The notes beneath the pieces were generated by a model. That model saw only the letters and a list, made by a program, of their open reading frames with translations. It did no database searches and was not told where the DNA came from. A stretch of 17,263 nucleotides of DNA from assembly GCA_910584575.1 (NCBI GenBank), contig CAJUBG010000072.1, forward strand, positions 1 through 17,263. Direction: 5' to 3'. Origin of the DNA: an uncultured Dorea sp. Its GTDB lineage: Bacteria > Bacillota > Clostridia > Lachnospirales > Lachnospiraceae. Shown here in pieces: positions 6,027 through 14,892 of the stretch; position 1 is the stretch's first letter, and every line of letters starts with the position of its first letter. Made by a program: the position numbers and the translations under genes.

Positions 6027-9000
6027 TTAATATAACTTATATTTTTCTATAAAAATCGGAATCTTCACTCTGAAGTAATTCTTGTCCTTGTCTTCATAGC
6101 CTTCTGACTGAATCTCACATTCTCTGCCAGCCAGTTTCTCAATCCATCTTCCAAGGCTGTGTATCTTTTCAGGCTCTATTTCGCCTCTTTGGATATTTTC
6201 TTCTGTTTCTTTCATTTTTGACAATATTAGAGAATTTATGCACTGTTTTATATAACAATTAAAACTCCAAAATGAGATACCATCCTCCTCTGACTCAGGC
6301 ACACGGTCCTGATAACGTTCTATTTGCTCTGGATGTACAGGTTCTTCACATTCATTCTCTATTATAAGATCTCCCCCCTCTTTTTGTAATTTTACTATAA
6401 CACATTTCTCGTCCTTTTGTACATCCGGATTGGAGATTTTCTTTTCGGTTTTTCTCATTCCCCGTCCCTTCTCCGCGGCATTCAAAATCAATGAATAAAT
6501 CAGCAATGTCAGTTCCTGTATGGAACGTCTGCTGTCTTCACACAAAATATGGTCTTTTTCGTCAATTTTCAAAACCTCTAGCTTCACAGATACCTTCTCG
6601 TTATCACTTTCACGATATACGAATGTTTTGCCGTCTCGCAGCACCGATGAGAGCCTTCCCCAAGCCGCATATTTTTCTATTTTTTTCTCATACTTATATA
6701 TTTTCTTATGCAGCCCATCCCGATAATATCTGCTTACATTAATATCTGCCAGCAGATTCAAAATATAGGATGCATAGTTCTCCTGGATGCTCTCCTTTTC
6801 ATGCCCCTCATCCATATAATATCTGGCCGCATGTTCAAACTGCATCTCCTGCTGATAGTCTTTCGTATGGGTATAAACCTTATTGCTATTATAAATACGC
6901 ATCTCCTTGCGGAAACGTGATATCTCATTTAGAAAATCATCATTCTCTGGATTAAATATTTTCTTCTTCAACTCCTGATAGAATACCATCACCCTCCGCA
7001 AATCTCGTGCAATCCTAAGCTCTCGGCCTGCTTCATCTCCAATCCAGCTTTTATTCTCGATACAAATCCAAATACTCCTATGGCTGTTTTCAAGCTCCCA
7101 TATCACAATCCCATGTTTCCTATCCATTCTATAATTGTTCAGTCTGTCCTTGCTCTGAACCATGGCAGATAGTAAGATATCCACTTCCTGGGATAAATCT
7201 GTATTACAATCTTCATTATCCGCCTTCTCAACAATCACGGAATAGTGTTTTTTCCCTCTTATATGGAGTTCAGGCAGGTGTTCACTGCCGCACTGTTTCA
7301 CAATCTCATTATATTTGTCTTCTATATTTCCTTTCCATTCATCCAGATTGTTATCGTCCTCATTTTCAATAATAAATTGGACTCTGTCCGCTCTAAGAAT
7401 CGTCTTAAACAACGCCGCAAGCTCCTCTACCTTATCCAGCACCTTTGTCTCCGACTCTCTGCACAGCTTCAGTATTTTCATACAGCATGCAATCATATCC
7501 GCGCCGTCTGAAGAAATCTCTCCACTGTCCATGTATCCATCCTGATTTAATATTTTATAAAAATTACCATACTGATAACTGTCACATTCTTGATTGATTA
7601 ATCTCTTTAACTGTTCGCTTATGCCATGTTCGTTTTCTTCTTCTATTTCGTCTTCCAACATTATTTTCACTGAATAAAAAATTTTACCCCAATTTTTATC
7701 CCCACATTCAAGGCTATAGGCAGTTTTCCGGAAATCAATCGTCTCAAGCTTAGGCAAAGCTTTTATGAAACGCTGAATCCGTTCTTTAATCTCAAAGAAA
7801 TTTTCACGTTCCAAATCATCTGCAGCTCTTTTGTATGCTTCTAATTCATCGGCATTTTTATTGTAAAAATCTTCAAACATGGAATATGCCCTATGATAAT
7901 CATAACGCTTTTTCAAAACATCTATTCTTTCCTGTGAACTCTGACGAAATTCCTTGGATGCCATGATATATAATTTTTCAATACCATCGCGGAAAGCCCT
8001 TGTATTCTCTAATATTATCCATCCCCTGTAATCCTCAGTGACATACTGAAATTCATTGCAAGTTATCTGGTTATCCAGCCAAATACTTTTATTTGTATCA
8101 GAACTAGAACTTACCAGGCGGTCAATTAAAGTCATATAATAAATTTCAAACTCTCTCTTTTCGGCATCCATCTCATCCATAAACTGAAAGATTGCTTCCA
8201 TCTTTTCCGGACGGATAATGTAATTACTCTTTAACTCTGTCAGTTGTTTCATCAGAAGCCTTACCAAATCCCGTTTGTCCTTCTTTGTAAGCTCGGCATC
8301 ATTCAAAATATTCTTGTCAATCCAATTGAATAGAAGGATCAACCGCCTTTGCTTTAAATAAGTTTTCTCACCCTCCACAGTTTTTATCACGTCACGTAAT
8401 GCTTTGCCTTTTATAACCGTCTCTATTAACAATAGAAGGATATCAAATATTGCCTCCTTAACAGCCCTCCTAAACACCAGAAAAGGACGCGAAATACACT
8501 TAAGATACGACAAAAAATACTCATATCTGTCCTTGCTATTTTCTTCTCTACGGCCTTCATAGTCTTTACACACTAATCTTAAAATCAGATAGATTGTCTG
8601 TTCATGGTCGTTTCCATGGTTTTTTTCTTCCAGGATACTCTGCGCCATATGAGTACAAAATAATCTTCTAAACGCCCTGTCCGAATCTTTTAATGGTTTA
8701 TCATTGTATTCGTCCAGTTGATAAAGCTGAAACTTTTCTATACAGTGTTTCCAGTATTCTGCAATCTGCTTTGTTGACGCTGTGCTGTAAAGAAGTTCCG
8801 CTTCATTTTTCAAGTTGCAGGAAATACAGGAATCGCCATAATTACGGAGAGACGATATATTAATGTGAATAAAAGAATAGAAATCCGTATTACAATTTTT
8901 TACATACTGCCTTCTGCTATGTATGGAATTGCGGTCTACTATAACAAATACCTTATCAAAAACTTTTATCTCGATTTTGTACGAATTCTGCTCAATTCCC

Positions 9001-12000
9001 AGTACAGATTCAACCAGGCTTTTTGCCCTGTGGTAAGTACGTCCGCTGATAATGGTATCATCCACAAAATGAACACGGATGACTCCTTTTTTGTCTTTAT
9101 TATATAATTGTTCCACATAATTACGCAGATAGGAGAACTTCGTATAGGCATTACACCGGTATTCTTTATCAAAATCTATTCTCAGCAGGATAGCGTTCCC
9201 ACCAAAAACCTCCTGATTGACCAATTCTACAAATCCAGCATTGCTAAAATGCATTGGGGCCACGATTATATTATATTGCAGCCGTTCCTCCCGCTTCCAT
9301 TCCTGTTTCCATTCCCGCAGCGAACCTCTGATCCTTTCCTTTTCACACATCCACAAATTTTCTGTCTTGAAATAATAGAGAAAATGGTTCTCATTCCTCT
9401 GTATATGACCATATATGAACTTATCCTTCAGACATTTAAATCGCTCTTCTTCCTTCTTGATTAGCTGATAGTGAAATCTTAACTCTTTTACTTCTTTTAT
9501 GATTCCAAATCCCTGATTCGGAATTGTTGATGCCGCGTTTACCTCAATAAGAGGAATCTCTGCCAGAGGATTCTCCGGAAAGCAATAATCACACTCTGAC
9601 GGCTCCTGGTAATTAGCATGAGCATGTACAAAATATCTCGGTGTTGGATTGATAACTCCATTCACCAGCTTTACCGTCTTATCTTCCAGTGTCCAATAAC
9701 GGTTCTCCGTTGCATCTCCAATCAGCAGCACAGCATAATTACAAAGCAGCCAGTTCTCATCCGGCTCCTCCTTTTTATTCTCCTCTTTAAATAAACTGAT
9801 TAACCGTAAATGGGTCTTTAATGTTGAATTAATCAATACGATTGTAGCAATCTTACGGTCTTTAAAATAATCTATCCGGTCTTCTTCTGATTGAAACAGC
9901 CGGTTATAGCGGATTCTGTCTTTATGGAGAAATCCTCTTTTTTCTTCTTCTCTCTCCAGAATAATATAATCTACGTCTATCTCTTTCGGATAAATGCCCT
10001 GAATCATATCAATCATCTGTACAAGGACGGTCTCTGAATAGGTTCCATATCCATACAGAGTCAGTTTTTCAACACTTTTCAAACTGTCTTTCATATCTTT
10101 GACCAGAAGCAATGCAAAACGTGAGACAAATAGTTTATTCTCAAATAAAATCTCGGCTTCATAAAACTCGTCGATATGGATCGTAGAGCCTAACCTCATA
10201 TGCGTATGCTCCAGCTTACATCCAAAATCAGGCGTCTGGATGCTCTGATTCAATATGACTGCCGTATAATGTTCAAATATTGTCCGTTTCTCATTATCAA
10301 TCTCGATTTCATACAGAATATCATACGGTATATAACTGTCTGCTCCTTTACTTAAATCATATCTTTTTTTGTCCTGATTAAAATACCATTCCGTTGAAGT
10401 AATACATTTCATATTTGCAATATATGCGTTAATATTATCCGTATTACTTTCACTTCCCAAATCAATGATTAATTCCTCAAACTCTTTTGAATAGAAAGCA
10501 ATCTGAACCTTCCAATTATAAAACATTTCTTCAATGCCCACATTTCTGAAAAAAATCCTCAAAGTTTCAAACATCCTCTTTTTCAGGTTGTCTGAACATT
10601 GATAGAAAACGACAGATATATCCCTTTTCACCTGGCAAAGCGCCATAAGCAACGCTTTCGTCAGAATCTCTCCGCTGCTTTCTGTCATCTTCTCCAGAGA
10701 TACATATACAATATCATAATCTTTCAGATCATTGCGTATATTGTTCGCCAATTCTACAATCTGTCTGTCCTTATGCTCTTGCGACAAGAACTCCGCAGAA
10801 ATTTGCTCAATACTCATATCCCCGATATCATATTTGAAAACATTATCTACCAGTTTACCGATATTAATCCCACTGTCTAAGCTTAAATCCTGCTTTCGGA
10901 TTACCGTCTGAAGCTTCTCTAAAGGCATAAGAATATGGTATCGCGTACCCGGCATACATATTTCTGAGCCTTTGCGCCGATATGTAAAAAAATAATCTCC
11001 TGATTCACATCTGTACCCACTATGGCTCTCTGCCCCGAAAAAACCTTTGAACGTTGAAACAACAGACTGGAATATCCGAAGTCCATAATGTTTTCCTATA
11101 TTTTTCGGTTTCCGGTAAAAATACTCCCAAGCACTGGCTGCTTCTCCTTCCTTTTCATATTCAAAAAAAGAGCTCGGTTTTAACCCGTTAAATACCTTTT
11201 TATCATCCTCATCTTTAAGATTGGCAATAAAATTCTCTGCAATATTTCCTGACAGATTATTCCCACAAAAATCGCTGACTATCACCTCTAAAAAAATACG
11301 TTTATTCCCTTCGCCAGACACATGATATTTCTGTTTCATATGAATAGAATTGGACTTATGTACCCTGACTGCAATGACCCCAAAGCCAGTCCCTGAATGG
11401 AACACGATATTTTCTGCCAACTGCCGAATTGCCATGGAATACTGCATCATCTGAAAAGCATACTGCTCTAACAGTGATAAATCAAAAACTTCTTTTTGCT
11501 TCATACCGATTACATAGCATAATAAGTTAAAGGCAAAAATATCCATTTCACGTAAAACGTGAATAACCTGCTCATCCAAAATTCCGGACAGTCGTTTTCG
11601 GCCATCCTTCAGCAGCTTAATTCCGCCTTCTACAAGATCTCCTTTTTCTCCAAGTTCTTCTTTCCCTCTATTGTTAAGTACTTTACGCAAATACTTTTCA
11701 CTCAATACTTCCTTGCTGTTCCCAAACAAACGCGCCAAATTATCCTTATCCACAATCTGCAGCGAGATAAAGCCTCTTGAGTGTTCAATTTCATTTAACT
11801 GTGCCCTCTTTTCCTTTCCTTGGCTTACAAAATAGCAGGAATTATAAAAATCAATATCATGGCTTGTAATTCGATATAAAAATTGAGAAATCTTATAATA
11901 ATTAGCACTGCTGTAATCCTCAAACAGAACTAAAATCTTAAGCTCGGCGTAATAATGCTTTATCAAAAACAGGTTATAAAATTCTACAATGTCACTGTTC

Positions 12001-12281
12001 TCACTGACACATACGCAATATATAATTTCATATTTATCTGTTATATTTTTAATTTTTTCAGGCTGCTTCGCAGAATGATATGACGTTCTGTCCAGCGAGA
12101 TTCTATGCGCCCAACGTTTAAACCCTCTATATGAATTGTCAAGATAATATCTATAAGTTACACGCCGCATCTCCTCCTGCGAAAGTTCCATATGCTGTTC
12201 CCTCTTATAGATAAAATTTGCCAGCAGCGCATAGCTTTCTTCATCAACTACCTCTATACGAAACACAATCGTATCCTTCAT
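6027..12281 (-). CDS. Giant multidomain signalling protein: GHKL ATPase, two PRTase-like domains, GAF-like and second GHKL domain
   Basis: A 2084-residue soluble protein with no signal peptide or membrane helix. Residues 1-250 are unrecognised. At about 260-455 lies a GHKL (histidine-kinase-type) ATPase: N-box QLAENIVFHS (E290, N291), a degenerate G1 box DFCGNN (D337, G340), and a lid/G2 region GKHYGLRIF (396-404). A STAS-like stretch may follow (about 515-600). At about 745-850 is a degenerate phosphoribosyltransferase-like domain with IVLINSTLKT (N818). A second, with a canonical PRPP loop VDDTIISGRT (D1074, D1075), spans about 985-1160 and ends in a Cys pair, CISC (1152, 1155). A long helical region leads to a GAF-like domain (about 1600-1760), a signalling helix, and a second GHKL domain (about 1900-2080; N-box LILNAAEKG, N1934) whose glycine boxes are poor. 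The start ATG has GGGAG six bases before it. The receiver gene follows by 21 bases. No standard phospho-acceptor His box is evident, so kinase activity is unproven. Base composition is more AT-rich than the metabolic genes to the right. Confidence 0.8.
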   Translation of the reverse strand: MKDTIVFRIEVVDEESYALLANFIYKREQHMELSQEEMRRVTYRYYLDNSYRGFKRWAHRISLDRTSYHSAKQPEKIKNITDKYEIIYCVCVSENSDIVEFYNLFLIKHYYAELKILVLFEDYSSANYYKISQFLYRITSHDIDFYNSCYFVSQGKEKRAQLNEIEHSRGFISLQIVDKDNLARLFGNSKEVLSEKYLRKVLNNRGKEELGEKGDLVEGGIKLLKDGRKRLSGILDEQVIHVLREMDIFAFNLLCYVIGMKQKEVFDLSLLEQYAFQMMQYSMAIRQLAENIVFHSGTGFGVIAVRVHKSNSIHMKQKYHVSGEGNKRIFLEVIVSDFCGNNLSGNIAENFIANLKDEDDKKVFNGLKPSSFFEYEKEGEAASAWEYFYRKPKNIGKHYGLRIFQSVVSTFKGFFGAESHSGYRCESGDYFFTYRRKGSEICMPGTRYHILMPLEKLQTVIRKQDLSLDSGINIGKLVDNVFKYDIGDMSIEQISAEFLSQEHKDRQIVELANNIRNDLKDYDIVYVSLEKMTESSGEILTKALLMALCQVKRDISVVFYQCSDNLKKRMFETLRIFFRNVGIEEMFYNWKVQIAFYSKEFEELIIDLGSESNTDNINAYIANMKCITSTEWYFNQDKKRYDLSKGADSYIPYDILYEIEIDNEKRTIFEHYTAVILNQSIQTPDFGCKLEHTHMRLGSTIHIDEFYEAEILFENKLFVSRFALLLVKDMKDSLKSVEKLTLYGYGTYSETVLVQMIDMIQGIYPKEIDVDYIILEREEEKRGFLHKDRIRYNRLFQSEEDRIDYFKDRKIATIVLINSTLKTHLRLISLFKEENKKEEPDENWLLCNYAVLLIGDATENRYWTLEDKTVKLVNGVINPTPRYFVHAHANYQEPSECDYCFPENPLAEIPLIEVNAASTIPNQGFGIIKEVKELRFHYQLIKKEEERFKCLKDKFIYGHIQRNENHFLYYFKTENLWMCEKERIRGSLREWKQEWKREERLQYNIIVAPMHFSNAGFVELVNQEVFGGNAILLRIDFDKEYRCNAYTKFSYLRNYVEQLYNKDKKGVIRVHFVDDTIISGRTYHRAKSLVESVLGIEQNSYKIEIKVFDKVFVIVDRNSIHSRRQYVKNCNTDFYSFIHINISSLRNYGDSCISCNLKNEAELLYSTASTKQIAEYWKHCIEKFQLYQLDEYNDKPLKDSDRAFRRLFCTHMAQSILEEKNHGNDHEQTIYLILRLVCKDYEGRREENSKDRYEYFLSYLKCISRPFLVFRRAVKEAIFDILLLLIETVIKGKALRDVIKTVEGEKTYLKQRRLILLFNWIDKNILNDAELTKKDKRDLVRLLMKQLTELKSNYIIRPEKMEAIFQFMDEMDAEKREFEIYYMTLIDRLVSSSSDTNKSIWLDNQITCNEFQYVTEDYRGWIILENTRAFRDGIEKLYIMASKEFRQSSQERIDVLKKRYDYHRAYSMFEDFYNKNADELEAYKRAADDLERENFFEIKERIQRFIKALPKLETIDFRKTAYSLECGDKNWGKIFYSVKIMLEDEIEEENEHGISEQLKRLINQECDSYQYGNFYKILNQDGYMDSGEISSDGADMIACCMKILKLCRESETKVLDKVEELAALFKTILRADRVQFIIENEDDNNLDEWKGNIEDKYNEIVKQCGSEHLPELHIRGKKHYSVIVEKADNEDCNTDLSQEVDILLSAMVQSKDRLNNYRMDRKHGIVIWELENSHRSIWICIENKSWIGDEAGRELRIARDLRRVMVFYQELKKKIFNPENDDFLNEISRFRKEMRIYNSNKVYTHTKDYQQEMQFEHAARYYMDEGHEKESIQENYASYILNLLADINVSRYYRDGLHKKIYKYEKKIEKYAAWGRLSSVLRDGKTFVYRESDNEKVSVKLEVLKIDEKDHILCEDSRRSIQELTLLIYSLILNAAEKGRGMRKTEKKISNPDVQKDEKCVIVKLQKEGGDLIIENECEEPVHPEQIERYQDRVPESEEDGISFWSFNCYIKQCINSLILSKMKETEENIQRGEIEPEKIHSLGRWIEKLAGRECEIQSEGYEDKDKNYFRVKIPIFIEKYKLY

Positions 12282-12369
12282 AATTCTCCCGTCCCCAACA
12301 ATTTTTCAACTCTATCAAAAAAATGGTAAGCAAACAAGGGGAATTACCTTCCCCTGATTTCCTTACCAT
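12244..12369 (-). CDS. Possible 41-codon leader ORF overlapping the start of the giant gene
   Basis: An ATG at 12369-12367 has AGGTGG seven bases upstream and opens a 41-codon frame (MVRKSGEGNSPCLLTIFLIE and onward). It reads through the terminator-like hairpin and ends at a TGA (12246-12244) inside the giant gene, in another frame. The good ribosome site is the only positive evidence. If translated, ribosomes on it would melt the hairpin, as in attenuation systems. It could equally be chance. Confidence 0.3.
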   Translation of the reverse strand: MVRKSGEGNSPCLLTIFLIELKNCWGRENYEGYDCVSYRGS

Positions 12370-12370
12370 T
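12314..12370 (-). terminator. Strong hairpin with T-run between the kinase-like gene and the giant gene (terminator or attenuator)
   Basis: On the minus strand AATGGTAAG pairs with CTTACCATT, enclosing a second stem AGGGGAA/TTCCCCT, and seven T follow. This would end transcription from the cytidylate-kinase-like gene. Only about 33 bases separate it from the giant gene's ATG, and no promoter is visible in that space, so the giant gene may be transcribed through it from 12371-12512. That makes regulated read-through plausible. Confidence 0.75.
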
Positions 12371-12512
12371 GATAAACCACCTATATACTAACATACTTTA
12401 TGTATATTTTCGACACTTTTCGTAAACTTTTATGAACTTATTTCAGTTGATGATACAGTACGCCGGCCTCTTGATCTGCCCGCAGAACATCCCGCTTCCG
12501 CACCAGTCTCCG
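12371..12512 (-). promoter_or_regulatory. AT-rich intergenic stretch, possible promoter of the giant-gene operon
   Basis: This space after the kinase-like gene turns AT-rich on its left half. On the minus strand, weak boxes such as TTTACG, 16 bases and TACATA, or a lone TAGTAT near 12390, could serve as a sigma-A promoter reading towards the hairpin. None approaches consensus, so the location is a guess from base composition and gene order. Confidence 0.25.
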
Positions 12513-13115
12513 CTACGCCCCCATACTCTCATACGCCACTTTCAGCATCTTAACAATCTGCGCTTCCGCAAACCGGCTACTGTCAATACACAAATCATAG
12601 GTACTCATATCCATCCACTTTTCATCCGTAAAATATTCATAGAAGCTGCGCCGTTCCTTATCCGCCTTCTTCACATATGTACGCGCATCCCTCTCCGGAA
12701 TCTCCATACGCTTGGCCGCTACCTTTACTCTGTATTCAAACGGTGCATGGATAAAAACCTTCAGACAGTCTTCTCCCAAAATCTGTCCTGCACAGCGCCC
12801 GATAAAGATACATTCCTCCCGCTTGGCAATAAACCTGATAATATCCTGCTGAGCCTGAAAGAGCACATCATTCATCGGATAAAAACGGTACTGAGACTCC
12901 ATCTGTGCCGGCTCCTCCAACGGATAACGCCACTGACTGGCACGCTTCTCATCCACCTTCAGAAGCTCCTCATAAGGAAGCCCCTGTTCCGTACTTGCAA
13001 TCTGTATTAAATCTTTGTCATAGCAGTGAATTCCCAACTCCTCAGATAAAGCCTTTCCAATCTTTCTCCCATTACTTCCATACATCCGATTTATAGCGAT
13101 GACCCGTTTTGACAT
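12513..13115 (-). CDS. Cytidylate-kinase-like family protein
   Basis: The 200-residue protein matches the cytidylate-kinase-like family common in Clostridia. It has an N-terminal strand RVIAINRMYGSNGRKIGKAL with a variant P-loop (GSxGR, lacking the usual GKST), then YDKDLIQIAS, a central helical segment, CIFIGRCAGQIL, VFIHAPFEYRV, and a lid-like ERDARTYVKKADKERRSFYEYF. Family members resemble CMP kinase in fold but are not shown to be the essential Cmk, and their substrate is unknown. The start has GGAAGGAG seven bases upstream and a promoter of its own at 13154-13182. It reads towards the strong hairpin at 12314-12370. No functional tie to its neighbours is evident. Confidence 0.87.
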   Translation of the reverse strand: MSKRVIAINRMYGSNGRKIGKALSEELGIHCYDKDLIQIASTEQGLPYEELLKVDEKRASQWRYPLEEPAQMESQYRFYPMNDVLFQAQQDIIRFIAKREECIFIGRCAGQILGEDCLKVFIHAPFEYRVKVAAKRMEIPERDARTYVKKADKERRSFYEYFTDEKWMDMSTYDLCIDSSRFAEAQIVKMLKVAYESMGA

Positions 13116-13153
13116 AATAAAAACTCCTTCCTGCTATATATTTTGCTATTACT

Positions 13154-13182
13154 ATTATATCAAAATATTCTGAAAATGGCTA
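13154..13182 (-). promoter_or_regulatory. Sigma-A promoter of the cytidylate-kinase-like gene
   Basis: On the minus strand TAGCCA (13182-13177), a 17-base spacer and a perfect TATAAT (13159-13154) precede the gene's ATG by about 40 bases. The rest of the gap up to 13282 shows no convincing terminator for the flavodoxin gene. Confidence 0.65.
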
Positions 13183-13282
13183 CACTGAAACAGGAATTGA
13201 GCAAATAAACTATGGTATATAACGCCAAGCCATTGGACAAGCTGCCATATTTCACCGTCAGATAGGAGCCCTTCCTCCCTGA

Positions 13283-13759
13283 TTATATCCACTCTGCCGC
13301 CCAGTCAGCGAGGGCTTTTCCGGATGTAGCTGCCGCAAACCGTTTCCCATCCATTACTTTTGCTCCCGGCGCCAAAGCCTGCATATTTTTTCCTGAATTT
13401 CCAATCGGACTCCCGCCGGATGTAGCAAATGGAATCACCGTCTTTCCCTTAAAATCATAAGCTTCCATAAATGTGTCAATAATGGACGGTTCTCTGTACC
13501 ACCATACCGGAAATCCGATAAACACAATATCATACTGAGCCATATTCTCTACTCTGGATTGAATTGCCGGTCTACACTCCGGGTCATTCATTTCAACAGA
13601 GCTTCTGCTCGTTTTATCCTGCCAGTTAAGATCCGCGTCCGTATACAAAACTTCCGGTACAATCTCAAAAAGCTCTGCCTTTGTTTCCTCTGCCAGCCTC
13701 TCTGCCACCCGCGCGGTCACTCCGCTTGCACTAAAATAAGATACCAAAACTCTACTCAT
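13283..13759 (-). CDS. Flavodoxin (short-chain, Flavodoxin_4-like)
   Basis: The 158-residue protein starts RVLVSYFSASGVTARVAERL. The first strand is followed by the FMN phosphate-binding loop (SASGVT here, against T/SxTGxT in classical flavodoxins). Other landmarks are YDIVFIGFPVWWYREP (second FMN loop with the stacking Trp), and TVIPFATSGGSPIGNSGKN. This WWY variant belongs to the family often found in Clostridia as redox or quinone/nitro-reductase-like flavodoxins. It probably carries FMN and acts in the cytosol as electron carrier or reductase. AGGAGG lies before the ATG. It is served by the MerR-type promoter just upstream, which points to induction by a stress or small-molecule signal. 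The adjacent ferredoxin-nitroreductase is transcribed in the same direction. Confidence 0.92.
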   Translation of the reverse strand: MSRVLVSYFSASGVTARVAERLAEETKAELFEIVPEVLYTDADLNWQDKTSRSSVEMNDPECRPAIQSRVENMAQYDIVFIGFPVWWYREPSIIDTFMEAYDFKGKTVIPFATSGGSPIGNSGKNMQALAPGAKVMDGKRFAAATSGKALADWAAEWI

Positions 13760-13813
13760 TATTAATCCTCCTGTCTGTTTTCATTGACTTTCATTTTTGT
13801 AATGTTCATGTTA

Positions 13814-13844
13814 ATCATACTACTTAGAGTGCACTTTAAGTCAA
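13814..13844 (-). promoter_or_regulatory. MerR-family-type promoter and palindromic operator upstream of the flavodoxin gene
   Basis: On the minus strand TTGACT (13844-13839) and TATGAT (13819-13814) are separated by 19 bases, the overlong spacing that MerR-family activators correct by twisting DNA. Centred between the boxes is a 20-bp dyad (13822-13841), ACTTAAAGTGCACTCTAAGT, with a single mismatched pair. No merR-type gene is present in the window, so the regulator lies elsewhere. Confidence 0.75.
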
Positions 13845-13875
13845 TAAGAGATTTTATCAATCACAACAAGAAATA

Positions 13876-14667
13876 TCATCTCCAGATTACATTCGCTTTC
13901 TTTCTAGGCGCCGTCCTTCTGTAATTTCTTGCAGGATACCCAAGCAGCATACAGACCTGTATGGTCTTTCCTTCAATCCCAAGCCATTTCTTCAATTCTC
14001 CGTCTGCTTCCACGATTCTTGCCAGATAACCATTGTACAGCACCCCTATTCCCAAAGAAACCGCCATCGTCTCTATATTCTGGGCGGCCAGCCCTGCATC
14101 CAGCGGCCATTTCGATGTTATGAATAATACAGCCGGCGCATTCCGAAACAGAAAATCATCCGAGGAATCTGCTTTCCTTCTCTGGTTGAAACGAATGAAG
14201 GGACGCTTATCTGCAGAAATATGTCCCTTATTACACTCCTCCATCTCATCAATAAACCTCCAGACCCTCTCTTTTAATTCTTCACATTCCTTCTGGACGA
14301 TTACAAAAAAGTTCCCCTGATTATTTACTGCCGTCGCAGTATAACGCCCCGCCTGCACCAGTAATTCCAAATCCTCCTGCGTAACCTGCTTCGGCTGATA
14401 ACTGCGGATACTGCGGCGGAACTTAATGGCGTTCAATACGTTTCTGGGATTCAGCCTGAAACACTCCTCATGATATTCCGCTACATCGTCCATATCATAT
14501 TCCGGAATGGATACCGCATTCACAGGACAGACGGCTACGCAGTGGCCGCATTTAATGCAGTCTGCCTTCACCTCCGCCTTTTTCTCTTTGATTTTTATAT
14601 TTCGGGCAACACAATCTTCGGCGCACTTACCGCAGCCAATACATTTCTCCTGATTAATCTCAACCAT
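13876..14667 (-). CDS. Nitroreductase-family protein with N-terminal 2x[4Fe-4S] ferredoxin domain
   Basis: The N-terminal 55 residues form a bacterial ferredoxin with two cluster motifs, CIGCGKCAEDC and CIKCGHCVAVCP. The rest is a flavin-binding nitroreductase domain, beginning FRRSIRSYQPKQVT (the conserved RRSxRxY FMN-phosphate site) and ending LLGYPARNYRRTAPRK. This fusion is common in strict anaerobes, where the ferredoxin part would feed electrons to FMN for reduction of an unknown nitro, quinone or other substrate. I chose the third Met (14667), since AGGAGG lies nine bases before it, giving 263 residues. A longer in-frame reading from 14724 lacks a ribosome site. It lies ahead of the flavodoxin gene, which has its own promoter. 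Confidence 0.92.
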   Translation of the reverse strand: MVEINQEKCIGCGKCAEDCVARNIKIKEKKAEVKADCIKCGHCVAVCPVNAVSIPEYDMDDVAEYHEECFRLNPRNVLNAIKFRRSIRSYQPKQVTQEDLELLVQAGRYTATAVNNQGNFFVIVQKECEELKERVWRFIDEMEECNKGHISADKRPFIRFNQRRKADSSDDFLFRNAPAVLFITSKWPLDAGLAAQNIETMAVSLGIGVLYNGYLARIVEADGELKKWLGIEGKTIQVCMLLGYPARNYRRTAPRKKANVIWR

Positions 14668-14742
14668 TAAATTCATCCTCCTATCCGATACTTGATGGAC
14701 AAAGTCCACCCGCCCGCGGGACATACGTTACGGCGCGCCCTA

Positions 14743-14776
14743 TGGGTATGCTTTTCCGAATATTTTACCATACCCA
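14743..14776 (-). repeat. Inverted repeat in the nitroreductase leader
   Basis: TGGGTATG and CATACCCA, 8 bp each, are separated by 18 bases between the promoter at 14807-14836 and the gene start. It could be an operator or an RNA hairpin. No T-run follows, so it is not a terminator. Confidence 0.4.
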
Positions 14777-14806
14777 CACATTTGTAACAAGGAAAATCCT
14801 TCCTAT

Positions 14807-14836
14807 ATTATACCATTCTGCAACCTGAACTGTCGG
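14807..14836 (-). promoter_or_regulatory. Promoter of the ferredoxin-nitroreductase gene
   Basis: On the minus strand CCGACA (14836-14831), an 18-base spacer and a perfect TATAAT (14812-14807) lie about 140 bases before the chosen start, which leaves a long untranslated leader. Confidence 0.6.
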
Positions 14837-14863
14837 TGAATTAAAAAATATTATATTTACCTA

Positions 14864-14892
14864 TTGCAATAATTCACAATCTATATTACACT
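14864..14892 (+). promoter_or_regulatory. Possible promoter of the small + strand gene
   Basis: TTGCAA (14864-14869), 17 bases and TACACT (14887-14892) lie about 70 bases before the start at 14962. The match is moderate. It would be divergent from the nitroreductase promoter within the same AT-rich gap. Confidence 0.4.
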
